NCBI RefSeq assembly: GCF_000485595.1
Contig: NW_014577953.1
Coordinates: 35,541-68,171, forward strand
Length of the DNA stretch: 32,631 bases
Reading direction: 5' to 3'
DNA from: Priapulus caudatus
Lineage: Eukaryota; Priapulida; Priapulimorpha; Priapulimorphida; Priapulidae
Under the pieces are notes generated by a model that was not told the origin of the DNA, searched no databases, and saw only the letters and a list, made by a program, of their open reading frames with translations. Below, piece by piece: positions 1 through 10,451 of the stretch. Position numbers and translations under genes: made by a program. Every line of letters begins with the position of its first letter. The first letter of the stretch is position 1.

Positions 1-292
1 GTTATGTAACGTGAATGCAGGCAGGGGTTATGTAACGTGGATGCAGGCGGGGTTATGTAACGTGGATGCAGGAGGGGTTATGTAACGTGGATGCAGGCGG
101 GGTTATGTAACGTGGATGCAGGAGGGGTTATGTAACGTGGATGCAGGCGGGGTTATGTAACGTGGATGCAGGCGGGGGTTATGTAACGTGGATGCAGGCG
201 GGGTTATGTAACGTGGATGCAGGCGGGGGTTATGTAACGTGGATGCAGGCGGGGTTATGTAACGTGGATGCAGGCGGGGTTATGTAACGTGG
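1..292. repeat. 25-bp minisatellite, clean copy
   Basis: About eleven head-to-tail units of 24-26 bp (core TTATGTAACGTGGATGCAGG) fill the window start and run off its left edge. The array begins about 25 bp past the splice donor of exon 24, so it is intronic. The same array, longer and ragged, sits at 6650-7755 next to the second copy of exon 24. Confidence 0.97.
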
Positions 293-317
293 GTCGCAGA
301 AAGGTGACGTCTCTCAC

Positions 318-464
318 CTTCTCGTTGACGATCCGAGAGTTCTCGGCGAGTTCCATCTGTGTGAAGGTGTCATTCGGGCTGTTCTGTACATCGCCGGCAC
401 TCCTCACTAGCTGCACGGAGGCGGTCCCCAGCTCCTGCACCGTCTGCCTGATCCTCTGTCCAAT
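318..464 (-). CDS. tln: Talin exon 24, clean copy (R10, vinculin-site helix)
   Basis: This exon has 147 nt in phase 0 and encodes 49 residues, IGQRIRQTVQELG... to ...ENSRIVNEK. It corresponds to human 1912-1960 in R10. The C-terminal stretch (FTQMELAENSRIVNEK) is the first part of the vinculin-binding helix known as VBS3 (about 1944-1969), which finishes in exon 25. Acceptor CATACAG and donor GTGAGA are canonical. The reading frame is fully open, unlike the duplicate at 7782-7930. Confidence 0.95.
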
Positions 465-880
465 CTGTATGGATGAGTGGGGGTGAGCGATAACAATTGT
501 AACAGCCCGCTTTTCCATTTATTACCAATTAGTACGACCAGCTTAGCGGTATTTTCCATCTAACCAGACGCGAGAACAGAATAATTCGTGTTGGATATTA
601 GGGATTACCTTTAACGTGGGTCAGTGAATAAAACATACTACGGAGATACAATTCTATGGAGATTCCATGTACGAAAAATAAGTGGCCGCGGTAATGTATT
701 TACAACTGCCATTATTTAAAGCATAACTTAAATATTGAACCACGAATAACATTAAAAATAATTCATATGGGAAGTCTAAACTAGTCTAAAAAAGTTAAAC
801 ACATGCGAAACGTATGCAACATTGGGATATAGCAGCAATGCTCACGTTGCTGCCGCCACAGTTCCCGATGACGTACGTAC
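465..880 (-). other. Intron 23 (clean copy), no repeat recognised
   Basis: 416 bp between exons 23 and 24, mostly AT-rich single-copy-looking sequence. It recurs with scattered indels at about 7931-8358. I see no exon or structured element in it. Confidence 0.8.
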
Positions 881-1000
881 CTCTGGGTTGCCGCAGGACA
901 CCATGGCACCTCGTGACTCGGTGGCAACGATGTTGTAGTGTGTGGTAATGCTGTGGGACAGAGCACTGAGAGCCCCGGCATCTGTCGTAGACTTACTCGT
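881..1000 (-). CDS. tln: Talin exon 23, clean copy (R10)
   Basis: This exon has 120 nt in phase 0 and encodes 40 residues starting TSKSTTDAGALSALSHSITT. It matches human 1872-1911 (VTKSNTSPEELGPLANQLTS...). It is the most diverged exon in this part, yet length and phase are exact. Acceptor TTGCAG and donor GTACGT are canonical. Confidence 0.93.
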
Positions 1001-1064
1001 CTGCAACACAAGAAAACATGAACACGCACGCACATAACCGACAGTACCTACATGCATGCACACA

Positions 1065-1760
1065 AACACACAGTGTAACCTATAAACATGCATTTACGCA
1101 CGCAGTGTGGCATATACACATGTACACAAGTGCATATATATAGTGCATAGTGCAACCTATACACATGTATTCAAGCACACAGTGTGTGCATATACAATGT
1201 TACACAAGTGCATCAGTGCAACGTTGCCAGTGATATTCAAGCACACAGTGGTTGGCATATACACATGTACACTAAGTAGCATAGTGCAACCTATGAACAT
1301 GTATTTTACGCACGCAGTTGCGTTATAACATGTACACAAGTGCTAGTGCTACATACGGCGGATGTATTCAAAGCACACAGTGTGGCATAATATACACATG
1401 TACACAAGTGCATAGTGCAACGTATGCGCTTGTATTCAAGCACACAGTGTGGCATATACACATGTACACAAGTGCATAGTGCAACGTATGTGCATGTATT
1501 CAAGCACACAGTGTGGCATATACACATGTACACAAGTGCATAGTGCAACCTATGAACATGTATTTACGCACGCAGTGCGGCATATACACATGTACACAAG
1601 TGCATAGTGCTACATACGCGGATGTATTCAAGCACACAGTGTGGCATAATATACACATGTACACAAGTGCATAGTGCAACATACGCGCATGTATTCAAGC
1701 ACACAGTGTGGCATATACACATGCACACAAGTGCATAGTGCAACGTATGCGCAGGTTGTT
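1065..1760. repeat. 64-bp minisatellite array inside intron 22 (clean copy)
   Basis: About ten units with a period near 63-64 bp, carrying the motifs CACACAGTGTGGCATATACAC and ACAAGTGCATAGTGCAAC. Units vary by a few bases and short indels. The right flank (GTTGTTACCAACGTTCTTAC, about 1753-1790) is shared with a shorter array at 4385-4560 in another intron, so the array is part of a dispersed element. ORFs rich in CMH/YVC residues here are translations of the repeat. Confidence 0.92.
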
Positions 1761-1987
1761 ACCAACGTTCTTACCCAACTTTCTAGCATATTTCTGACTT
1801 ATTAAAAATGCACTCTTTGTGGGTTATTTTGTGATCTTTTAACGCTGAAACCATGAGCACAGGCAGAGGATATCTAAACGAGGATTTCCCCTTTAATACG
1901 CAATTAACTACACACGAGGAGTCGCAATAATAATCACAGCTATGTCATAACGCAATTTGCAAATTTGCCACTTTGTGGCGCTCTCAC
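1761..1987. other. Flank of the 64-bp array, then unique intron sequence
   Basis: The first ~45 bp matches the flank of the related array at about 4560-4605. The rest, up to the exon 22 donor, shows nothing recognisable. Confidence 0.6.
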
Positions 1988-2098
1988 CATTTCGTTGGCT
2001 ACTCGGGAAATCTCCTTCAGTGCATTTGTCATGTTTGTCTGATAGTCAACAAAGTCTTTATCCTCGGATTCCCGTCTGGCTGGTGCCCTTTCTTCAGT
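1988..2098 (-). CDS. tln: Talin exon 22, clean copy (start of R10)
   Basis: This exon has 111 nt in phase 0 and encodes 37 residues. The conserved core is KDFVDYQTNMTNALKEI, matching human GSFVDYQTTMVRTAKAI (around 1850). The first dozen residues are the variable linker between R9 and R10, charged and Arg/Glu-rich here. Acceptor TTTACAG and donor GTGAGA are clear. Confidence 0.95.
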
Positions 2099-2580
2099 CT
2101 GTAAACAGTTATAACACACAATGATATTTCTCTTATAGCTGTGTGTTTGCACATGTGAAATGAGCATATTACAGGTAGTAAGTACAAAAGTACACAGTAG
2201 CTAGTACATAAGTACAGGTAGGCATTTAGTAGCAATACATAACAGCAGCTTAAGTGTACCCCCACGGTCAATGACGTACTCAGCAACGATTGGCTGCATC
2301 ACTAATCACCTTGCTATGTACACTCTCCTATGTTTTTCTCATCTATACGAATAATTCCTCCTACATCACCTCTAACTGATCACGTATGCACTGTGTAGCC
2401 CCTACCATTCATGCTGCAGGCTGCCCAGGACAGATCCCGCTGGAAGGACACTATTCGTACAGCCTTACGTCCCATCGGGGGACCAAGAGAATAAGAAGAA
2501 GAAGCCCATACCTTAATAATGGCCTTGTTGATCGCCTATGTTACACTCTCCTATGTTTTACCCATGTATAGGAATAATCG
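2099..2580. other. Intron 21 (clean copy), left part
   Basis: Mostly unique AT-rich sequence. It has two similar stretches (about 2310-2360 and 2535-2585), each with CTATGTT, a CAT/TATA run and GAATAAT, which may be an old local duplication. Repeated in the noisy block at about 9630-10120. Confidence 0.5.
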
Positions 2581-2584
2581 CTCA

Positions 2585-2885
2585 TACACCCCCCTAACTC
2601 AGGCTTGTACCCGGGATTCGCCTAAGGGGGGGGGGTCCAATTCAGAGGTGTGTGGGTGACTGCGAGCGCCGAAGGCGCAAAGCGATGTTAGGGGGGTCCG
2701 GGGCATGCCCCCCACTGGAAAATTTTGAAAAATTGCTTTAAAATGGTGCATTCTGGTGCATTTTAACAGTTTTCTTCTGGATAAAACATACCTAGCCCAA
2801 CTATAAAATAGGCCTGTCGACTGTATTTATTTTTTGATGGTTGGGGGTTCTGGAATCCCTGGAACCCCCCCCCTTGGGTACGGGA
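2585..2885. mobile_element. Possible small non-autonomous dispersed element
   Basis: About 300 bp bounded by GTACCCG... and ...GGGTACGGGA, with G-runs near one end and C-runs near the other. Inside are CGAGCGCCGAAGGCGC and GGAAAATTTTGAAAAATTGC. The GAAAATTTTGAAAA motif recurs in the element at 19033-19305. From memory, such G-rich/GAAAATTTTGAAAA sequences are common dispersed repeats in marine invertebrates. Ends and class are uncertain. Confidence 0.45.
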
Positions 2886-2913
2886 CTGTAACCGGTCACT
2901 GTGTAGACCATAC

Positions 2914-3060
2914 CTTGATGATGGCCTTGTTAATCTGGTCAAGCATGACAGTGACCGCTCCGGCTTCTGTGGCCGCCTCGTCCAGTGTGTCCAGCAGGTC
3001 ATTCAGGGATTCCTTCAACCCATCCGCCGCTTCATCGATAGCTTCATGAGCCTGCGTCGC
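2914..3060 (-). CDS. tln: Talin exon 21, clean copy (end of R9)
   Basis: This exon has 147 nt in phase 0 and encodes 49 residues from ATQAHEAIDEAADGLKESLN to ...MLDQINKAIIK. It matches human 1788-1837 (QAAHTQEALEEAVQMMTEAV...SITQAINQ), which forms the last helices of R9. Acceptor CTGCAG, donor GTATGG. The frame is open, whereas the duplicate at 10452-10600 is shifted. Confidence 0.95.
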
Positions 3061-3065
3061 CTGCA

Positions 3066-3290
3066 GATAATTATATGATTATTATTAATATTATTAATTA
3101 TTATTATTATATTATTATATTTTTTGTTATTATAATAATTATATTTTATATTATTATATTTGTTTTATTATTTATGATTATTGTTATTATTATTAATTTT
3201 TAATTAATTAATTAATATTATTATTCATAATAATAATAATTGTAAGAATACCAATAATAACGATGGCAATAATCATAATAATGATAACGA
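3066..3290. repeat. AT-rich TTA/ATT microsatellite
   Basis: Imperfect (TTA)n/(ATT)n with TTAATTAATTAA runs immediately upstream of the exon 21 acceptor, then (AATAAT)n. Duplicated at about 10611-10790. Confidence 0.9.
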
Positions 3291-3559
3291 CAGTAAAAAT
3301 AAGGATGGTGACCAGGGACACAGCTAGAGTCTGGGGTGGGACGGCGCCTCCCCCCTAGACAAATGTAGATACATTACATGGCCAACGGCTAGTCACCTTC
3401 CCAGAACACGAGCCACATGTGGGTGTATACTGTATATATGTGCATGCGTGCACAAGATAGGGTTATGTTGTTAGAGTTTTCTTTACGTTGACACAGTGTG
3501 TGAATAAAAAGGTGGCTCCTCCGTGTGTACACGTACGCGTACAGAGAGGACCCTCTTAC
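3291..3559. other. Intron 20 remainder (clean copy)
   Basis: Unique-looking sequence up to the exon 20 donor at 3559; nothing further recognised. Its counterpart is about 10810-11089. Confidence 0.5.
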
Positions 3560-3730
3560 CTTAGGGTTTCCGCCGCCCTCCTTCACCGAGTGCACGAGTT
3601 GCAGTGAGCACTCCGCCACAGTCTTTGTTTGCTCCAACAGCGCCATCTGGCGACGAGTGTTCATTGTCTTTGACGCACAGCCAATCGAAGAATCGGCCAG
3701 TGGTTCGAGGAAGACGGTCAGCTTGGTCAC
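3560..3730 (-). CDS. tln: Talin exon 20, clean copy (R9, autoinhibitory face)
   Basis: This exon has 171 nt in phase 0 and encodes 57 residues from VTKLTVFLEPLADSSIGCAS to ...VKEGGGNPK. It aligns without gaps to human 1731-1787. The 40th residue is Glu, equivalent to human E1770, which binds the F3 head domain in the autoinhibited form. The neighbouring QMALLEQTKTVAE stretch is nearly identical to human. Acceptor CACCAG and donor GTAAGA are canonical. The intact frame contrasts with the copy at 11090-11262. Confidence 0.96.
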
Positions 3731-4178
3731 CTGGTGGTCAGAACGAGAATTAAGCGAGCGGCATAAGTAATGTGCCTCGAGGCTGGGCTGCATGCCTGTG
3801 CCTCAATATCGAGTCACAATGTCTTGTAAAGTTTGTGCCATGATTCTGCAGAATGCACATTAACATGAGGAAGATGTATGAATGTATCATATCATGCAGA
3901 AAATTATGAAGCTACAAGACTCCAGTGATTGGCAGAAATGTACGCGGACTGTCGATAATGTGTTTTCGAGCCTTATCACTAATTATTTTCATGCCACCTT
4001 GGTATTCTATCCGATTAAATTACATTATTCAATTATACAAACAATGTCGCCACTGAACAAACTCCTCTGACACAGACACGACATATTGAATCATCAGAGA
4101 TATTAACAGAGGCTTCAATCAACGACGAAACACGAGGGTGCACGGTGGGGTGTCATCTGATTGGTCAGTCATGCAAAC
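3731..4178. other. Block edge and downstream flank of exon 26
   Basis: 3731-3896 matches 11263-11440, ending in a partial unit of the 81-bp repeat (ATGTATCATATCATGCAG). From about 3897 the similarity stops abruptly, and 3897-4178 is unique sequence lying downstream of exon 26. The break at about 3897 is a candidate misjoin or duplication breakpoint. Confidence 0.7.
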
Positions 4179-4362
4179 CTGGGCTTCCGATTGGTCGGTG
4201 CCGAGCGAGGCGGCTCCGAACTTGACGACGTCTGCGAGGCGGGTGATCGTGCGGACGGCGGACTGAGCGGCAGCGGCCAGCTGCTCCTGGCTGGACGCTG
4301 CGCCAGCCACCAACGTCTTCGTGTCCTCCACGAGTGCCTTAGCCGTCTTCAGAATGTTCTCT
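4179..4362 (-). CDS. tln: Talin exon 26 (R11)
   Basis: This exon has 184 nt: one base completes the Arg codon from exon 25, then come 61 codons (ENILKTAKALVEDTKTLVAG... to ...GTDQSEAQ). It matches human HREGILKTAKVLVEDTKVLV... to ...EDPETQ in R11, part of the second integrin-binding/actin-adjacent region R11-R12. Acceptor CTGCAG. The donor GTTTGC is weaker than in neighbouring exons. The sequence is clean with no indels. The next expected talin exon (VLINAVKDVAKAL-like) is not found to its left; instead exons 20-24 recur. Confidence 0.95.
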
Positions 4363-4384
4363 CTGCAGGTGAACATGTGAACAG

Positions 4385-4560
4385 GTGATATACATGTACA
4401 CAAGTGCATAGTGCAACCTATAAACATGTATTCAAGCACACAGTGTGGATTATACACATGTATACAAGTGCATAGTATAACGTATAAACATGTATTGAAG
4501 TACACAGTGTGGCATATACACACGTACACAAGTGCATAGTGCAACGTATGCTCATGTTGT
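4385..4560. repeat. Short array of the 64-bp minisatellite in intron 25
   Basis: Nearly three units of the element also seen at 1065-1760, including the same downstream flank (GTTGTTACCAATGCTCTTAC, followed by CAACTTTCTAGCACATTTCT). Confidence 0.9.
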
Positions 4561-4819
4561 TACCAATGCTCTTACTCAACTTTCTAGCACATTTCTGGCT
4601 TCTTAATGAAAGTGTCAATGACACATGGCGGGTGGAGGGGGCTCACATTGACACAGGTATGGGCTCTAATAATAGCAAAAAAGCAGTTCAGTCCTTTGTT
4701 AACAGTCAACAAATCCATGTTTAACCCTCCTTTTGAGGGTCAAAAGGTTATCAGACACTTACTCTTCACACGTCAGCGGAAAGTAGATTTCATGGTACTT
4801 TCAATAAAGTGATAAAAAC

Positions 4820-5240
4820 GGTAGGTCAGCGCTGAAACAAAAAAGTTTTGCACTCGGTCCGTTGGATCATGTCCTCAGAAAATGTCTGATATCTGACCTT
4901 TCCCCCACTGCCCTTTGACCTGTGACCTCCAATTTCGCGATGGTGAACACTATACGTCGAATATTAAGAGTGTAGGTCAAGCCATTGAGATTTGTGCCGC
5001 AATTCTGTATTTCCTCCTATACCTTAAGTTAAGGGGGAAATATTCCCCCTCCATTGACACATCTTGCCCTTTGACCCTTGACCCCCAAATTCGACATCCC
5101 GAGTCCTTTTCGCGATCCACCCCGACGTCCCGAATATCAAGACCGTACGTCGAGCGGTTAAGATTTGTGCCCAACTGTTGATTGGACGCACAGACGGACG
5201 CACGGACGCACGCACGGACGGACACACGGACAATCATGCG
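4820..5240. repeat. Probable dispersed repeat with GGACG-rich tail
   Basis: Two diverged half-copies in tandem: each has a TTTGACC...TGACC run, then a TCGCGAT segment, then AATATYAAGA, GTAGGTCAAGC or CGTACGTCGAGCGG, and GAGATTTGTGCC or AAGATTTGTGCCC. The second ends in a (GGACGCAC)n-like simple repeat (5183-5232). Such architecture is typical of dispersed elements, but the class is not determined. Confidence 0.5.
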
Positions 5241-5630
5241 ATTCTAGAAGCTGCATCTGACTTGGTCAGCTGAGCTAACAATAAAATATTCCAGTCAAAT
5301 TACTGTAACAAAGAATCTAAAACACAATATTACACGTATATAGGTATGATTGTAGAGTTGTTGACCAGTTAGACGAAATAAACGTAATAGGACGTTGTCA
5401 TCTCTCCCATAGGAGTAACAACTATTTTGGGGCTAGCCTTACACATTCACATACCAAAATTTAACAAAATCGAATGAATTCAAATGTCCATTTTCATTTT
5501 TGCCAAAAAGTTGACGTGGCTCGAAAGTAGGTCGCCTGGCGTGCTCCAAAATAGGACGTCCAAACCTCTCCCATATGAGTAACAACCATATGCAATTTGA
5601 AACATGTGGGTCAAACGGTTCTGGAGTTAT
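5241..5630. other. Intron 25, AT-rich sequence with two related segments
   Basis: AGGACGT...CTCTCCCATAGGAGTAACAAC (about 5390) and AGGACGT...CTCTCCCATATGAGTAACAAC (about 5555) are diverged copies about 165 bp apart. No gene is seen. Confidence 0.5.
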
Positions 5631-5950
5631 AGTTGAGGGAATATACGTGTGTAAGAATGTTCTTTGTGAGGGAATATACGTGTGTAGTTAGTGAGAATGT
5701 TCTCTGTGAGGGAATATACGTGTGTAGTTAGTGAGAATGTTCTTTGTGAGGGTATATACGTGTGTAGTTAGTGAGAATGTTCTCTGTGAGGGAATATACG
5801 TGTGTAGTTAGTGAGAATGTTCTCTGTGAGGGAATATACGTGTGTAGTTAGTGAGAATGTTCTCTGTGAGGGAATATACATGTGTAGTTAGTGAGAATGT
5901 TCTCTGTGAGAGTATATACGTGCTGTAGTTTAGCTGAGAATTTCTCTGTG
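5630..5950. repeat. 40-bp tandem repeat; left edge of the indel-rich zone
   Basis: About seven 40-bp units (core GTGAGAATGTTCTCTGTGAG plus GGAATATACGTGTGTAGTTA). Units are almost identical until about 5915, after which single-base insertions and deletions appear and persist to the right. This marks a sharp change in sequence quality. Confidence 0.95.
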
Positions 5951-6077
5951 AGGAGAATAAAGGTGCAGATAGTAAGCCAAGAACGATCTCTCTAATATCT
6001 GCCGTGGTTACTACCTTGGTGTCAAGCTACCTACGGTCACCACGTTTTTACTGCCGAATCGTCGCCGTGCGTATTAC

Positions 6078-6256
6078 CTGTGCGTCAGAGAAGGCTTCTC
6101 GCTCTTTCGTTCTCAGGTGTGAGTGTGCGGCGGTGGCCAAACAGGATGGTGGCTGTCGAGGTCGCCGATGATGCCGCTCACTGTGCTCGCAGCGTTGATG
6201 CAGGCCGCTGCGTGCCACGCGCACCCGCTGCAGCGCCGCTCAGTACCGTACGTCAC
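6078..6256 (-). CDS. tln: Talin exon 25 (R10/R11), frame broken by indels
   Basis: Talin-like protein is spread over different frames: RGTQ-type sequence in one, then ACINAASTVSGIIGDLD, then TTILF-like and LTPENER-like sequence in others. This corresponds to human VSHVLAALQAGNRGTQACIT... to ...TFADHR (about 1961 onward), including the end of vinculin site VBS3 and the start of R11. Acceptor GTCAG and donor GTAATA are intact. Read straight through from the acceptor, the frame hits TGA at 6113-6115. Several single-base extras explain this, and the length (179 nt) is a few bases above expectation. The exon exists only once in the window. The breaks look like sequencing error rather than decay. 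Confidence 0.88.
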
Positions 6257-6289
6257 CTGACAACAACACAAGCAACATAATATACAGAT

Positions 6290-6650
6290 CGATAACACAC
6301 CGGTTGAGGGTTGTGACACAGCATTACAAGCTTATAACGCAGCATTCATATAGGTTGTAATAGCGGTGATAGTTGTTGACACAGCATACAGCTTATTAAC
6401 CCAGCATCATATAGGTTGTAACACAGCAGTGAGGGTTGTGATATATATGATATAGGCTGTAACGCAGCAGTGATGGTTGTGATACATATTATATAGGTTA
6501 ATTGTAACAGAGCACTGATGGCTCTAACATATCATATAGGTTATAACACAGCCATGGCCAAAATGGACGTTAAATGGTGGTAGTATAGTGGGTGAGGGTG
6601 TAATCGGTCGAGGCTGTAGTAGGCAGTGGTGGTGTTGGTTTAGGGGGTTA
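6290..6650. repeat. Degenerate repeats of a GGTTGTAACACAGCA motif
   Basis: GGTTGTRACACAGCA / GGTTGTGATAYATAT motifs recur every 30-60 bp. They are irregular, partly because the sequence here is indel-rich. Confidence 0.55.
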
Positions 6651-7755
6651 TTGTAACGTGGATGCAGGTGGGGGTTATGTAACGTTGGGTGCAGGCGGGT
6701 GTTATGTAACGTGGGATGCAGGCGGCCGTTATGTTAACGTGGATGCAGGCAGGGTTATTGAAACAGTGGTATGCAGGCGGGTTATTGTAACGTGGGTGGC
6801 AGGCGGCGTTATGTAAACTGTAGGATGCAGGCGGTATGTAACCGTGGATGCAAGCAGGCGTTATGTAACGTGGGTGCAGGCGGGTCGGTTATGTCGTGGA
6901 TGCAGCGGCTGGGTATAATGTAACGTGGATGCAGGCGGGGGCTTATGTAACGTGGATGCAGGCGGGGGTTATGTACGGGATGCAGCCGGGGGATTATGTA
7001 ACGTGGGTGCACTGGCGGATGTTATTGTAACGTGATGCAGGCGAGGGGTTATGTAACGTTGATGAGGCGGGTTACTGTAACGTCGGTGCAGGCGGTTATG
7101 ATAACGTGTATGCAGGCGGGCGGTATATGTAACGTGCGATGCAGGCGGGGGTTATGTTAACGTGGTGCGGCGGGGATTAGAAACGTTGGGTGCAGGCGGG
7201 GTTATGTAACAGTGGATGCAGGCGGGGTTATGTAACGTGGGTGCAGCGGGCGGTTATTGTAACGTGGATCAGGCGGGGTATTTAACGTGGCATGCAGGCG
7301 TGCGGGTTATGTAACAGTGGATTGCAGGCGGGGTTATGTAACGGATGCAGGCGGGGTTATGAACGTGGGTGCAGGAGGGGTATGTAACAGTGGAATGCAG
7401 TGGGGGGTTATGTAACGTGGATGCAGGCGATGTTATGGTAACGTTGATGCAGGGCGGATTATGTACGTGATGCAGGCGGGGTTCTGTAACCGTGATGCAG
7501 GCGGGGGTTATTATGTAACGTGGATGCAGCGGGTAATGTAACGTGTGATGCAGCGAGGTTAGTAACGTGGATGCAGGCGGGGTTATGTAACGTGGATGAC
7601 CAGGCTGGGTTATGTACGTGGATTGCAGCGGGTTAATGTAACGTGGTATGCAGCGAGGTGGTTTATGTAACGTGGATGCAGGCTGGGGTTATGTAACGTG
7701 GATGCAGGCGGGGTTATGTAAACGTGGATGCAGGCCGGGGGCTTATGTAACGTGG
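6650..7755. repeat. 25-bp minisatellite, long noisy copy
   Basis: About 43 units of the same repeat as at 1-292, but nearly every unit has a base missing or added (for example GTAACGTGGATCAGG, GTACGTGATGCAGG). Random single-base indels rather than shared variants suggest uncorrected long-read sequence. Confidence 0.93.
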
Positions 7756-7781
7756 GTCGCAGAAAGGTGGACGTCTCTCAC

Positions 7782-7930
7782 CTTCTCGTTGACGATTCGA
7801 GAGTTTCGCGCGCGCTTCATCTGTGTGAAGGGTGTCATTCGGGCTGTTCTGTTACAATCGCCGGGCACTCCTCACTAGCTGCACGGAGGCGGTCCCAGCT
7901 CCTTGCACCGTCTGCCTGATCTCTGTCAAT
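7782..7930 (-). pseudogene. tln: Talin exon 24, second copy, frameshifted
   Basis: Near-identical to 318-464 but 149 instead of 147 nt, with several compensating and non-compensating indels, so no continuous R10 frame remains. Splice sites persist. Same order and orientation as the clean block. Either a decayed duplicate or, more likely, the true location of the exon represented by error-rich sequence. Confidence 0.85.
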
Positions 7931-8358
7931 CTGTATGGATGAGTGGGGGGAGCATAACAATTGTAACAGCCGCTTTTCCATTTATACAATAGGTACGACA
8001 GTTAGCGGTATTTACATCTAACCAGACGCGCTGAGAACAGAATAATTCGTGTTGGATTATTTAGGGATTACCTTTTTAACGTGCGTCCCGTCAGTGAATA
8101 AAACATACTACGGAGATACAATTCTTATGGAGATATTCCATGTACGAAAAATAAGTTGGAGCCGCCGGTAATGTATATTACAATGCCAGTTATTTAAAGC
8201 ATAAACTTATAATATTGAACACAGAATAACATTAAAAATATTCATATGAGGAAGTCTAAACTAGTCTAAAAGTTAAACACATGCCCGGAAACGTATGCAA
8301 CATTGGGATATAGCGCATGCTCACGTTGCTGCCGCACAGTTCCCGATGACGTACGTAC

Positions 8359-8476
8359 CTCTGGGTTGCCAGGACACCATGGCCACTCGTGGACTCGTGC
8401 AACGATGTTGAGTGTGTGGTAATGCTGTGGGACAGAGCACTGAGAGGCCCCGGATCTGTCGTTAGGACTTACTCGT
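8359..8476 (-). pseudogene. tln: Talin exon 23, second copy, frameshifted, acceptor lost
   Basis: Copy of 881-1000 with 118 instead of 120 nt. A one-base deletion at the 5' edge changes TTGCAG|ACG to TTGCA-ACG, removing the acceptor AG. Further indels break the frame. The flanking intron is equally affected, so the damage is not specific to coding sequence. Confidence 0.85.
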
Positions 8477-8554
8477 TGCAACACAAGAAACATGAACACA
8501 CGCACGCCACATAACGACGTACCTACAGCGTGCACAGCGAGAGACACACAGTGT

Positions 8555-9275
8555 GAACCTATAAACATGCATGTTACGGCACGCAGTGGGCAGATACCAT
8601 GCTACAAGGCTGCATATAATATGTGGCATGTGCAACGCTATACACAGGTATTCGAAGCACACGCTGTGGCATATACACATGTACACAAGGTGCATAGTGC
8701 AACGTGATGACAAGTGTATTAAGCACACAGTGTTGGCATTATAACATTGTACACAAGCTGGCATAGTGCAACCTATGAACTGTATGTTACGGCACGGCAG
8801 TTGAGGCGTTTGTTGGCTTACATGTACACAAGTTGCATAGTGGCTAGCATACGCGCGATGTATTCAAAGCACACAGTGTGGCAAATATACACATGTACAA
8901 CAAGTGCATAGTGCAACGGTATGCGGCTTGTAATTCAAGACAACAGTGTGGCATTACACAATGGACACACAGTGCAAGTGCAAACGCTATGCGCATGTAA
9001 TTCAGCACTACAATGTGGCATAATACATCATGTACACACATTGCATAGTGCACAGTAATGCGCTTGTATTCAAGCACACGATGTGGTGGCATATACATCA
9101 TGTGACACAGGAGCTGCATTAGCTGGCAACGTAATGGGCATGTATTCAAGCACACAGTGTGAGACATATACACATGCTACACAAGTGCATGAGTGCAACA
9201 TTCAGCGCACTGTATTCAAGCACACAGTGTGGCATATACACATGCCACACAAGTGCATAGTTGCAACGTATGCGC
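8555..9275. repeat. 64-bp minisatellite, noisy copy
   Basis: Second copy of the array at 1065-1760, in the same unit order but with frequent one-base insertions and deletions. Confidence 0.9.
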
Positions 9276-9511
9276 AGGTTGTTACCAACGTTCTTACCCA
9301 ACTTTCTAGCATATTCTGACCTTATTAAAAATGCACTCTTTGTGGGTTATTTTGTGATCTTTTAACGCTGAAACCATGAGCACAGGCAGAGGATATCTAA
9401 ACGAAGGATTTCCCTTTAATACGCAATTAACTACACACGAGGAGTCGCAATAATAATCACAGCTAATGTCATAACGCAATTTGCAATTTGCCATTTTTGT
9501 GGCGCTCTCAC

Positions 9512-9629
9512 CATTTCGTGTGCTACTCGGGAATCTCCTTCAGCTGCATTTGTCATGTATGTTTGTCTGATAGTCAACAAAGTCTTTATCCTCGGACTTC
9601 CGTCTGGCTGGCTTGCCCTTTCTTCGAGT
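9512..9629 (-). pseudogene. tln: Talin exon 22, second copy, frameshifted
   Basis: Copy of 1988-2098, 118 instead of 111 nt. KDFVDYQTN is still readable in one frame, and the sequence shifts on either side of it. Splice sites are preserved. Confidence 0.85.
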
Positions 9630-10119
9630 CTGTAAACAGTTATAACACACAATGATATTTCTCTTTATAGCTGTGTGTTTGCACATGTGAAATGAGCATA
9701 TTACAGGTAGTAAGTACAAAAGTACACAGTAGCTAGTACATAAGTACAGGTAGGCATTTAGTAGCAATACATAACAGCACAGGCTAAGTTGTACCCCACG
9801 GTCAATGACGTACTCAGCAACGATTGGCTGCCTCATCACTAATCACCTTGCCTATGTACGCTTCCTATGTTTTTCTCGATCTATACGAATAATCCCTCTA
9901 CATCACCTCTAACTGATCACGTTATGCACTGTGTAGCCCCTACCATCATGCTGCAGGCTGCCCAGGACAGATCCCGCTGGAAGGACACTATTCGTACAGC
10001 TTACGTCCATCGGGGGACCAAGAGAATAAGAAGAAGAAGCCCATACCTTAATAATGGCCTGTGTTGATCGCCTATGTTACACTTCCTATGTTTTACCCAT
10101 GTATAGAATAATCGCTCAT

Positions 10120-10420
10120 ACAACCCCCTAACTCAGGCTTGTACCCGGGATTCGCCTAAGGGGGGGTCCAATTCAAAGGTGTGTGGGTGACTGCGAGCGC
10201 CGAAGGCGCAAAGCCGATGGTAGGGGGGTCCGCGGGCATGCCCCCCACTGGAAAATTTTGAAAAATTGCTTTAAAATGGTGCATTCTGTTCTGCCATTTT
10301 GAACAGTTTTCTTTCTGGATGACATACCTAGCCCAACTATAAAATAGGCCTGTCGACTTGTATTTATTTTTTGATGGTTGGGGGTTCTTGGAACTCCCTG
10401 GAACCCCCCCCCTTGGGACG
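10120..10420. mobile_element. Second copy of the possible small dispersed element
   Basis: Matches 2585-2885 with scattered indels and shorter G and C runs. Confidence 0.45.
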
Positions 10421-10451
10421 GGACTGTAACGGTCACTGTGTAGACCATTAC

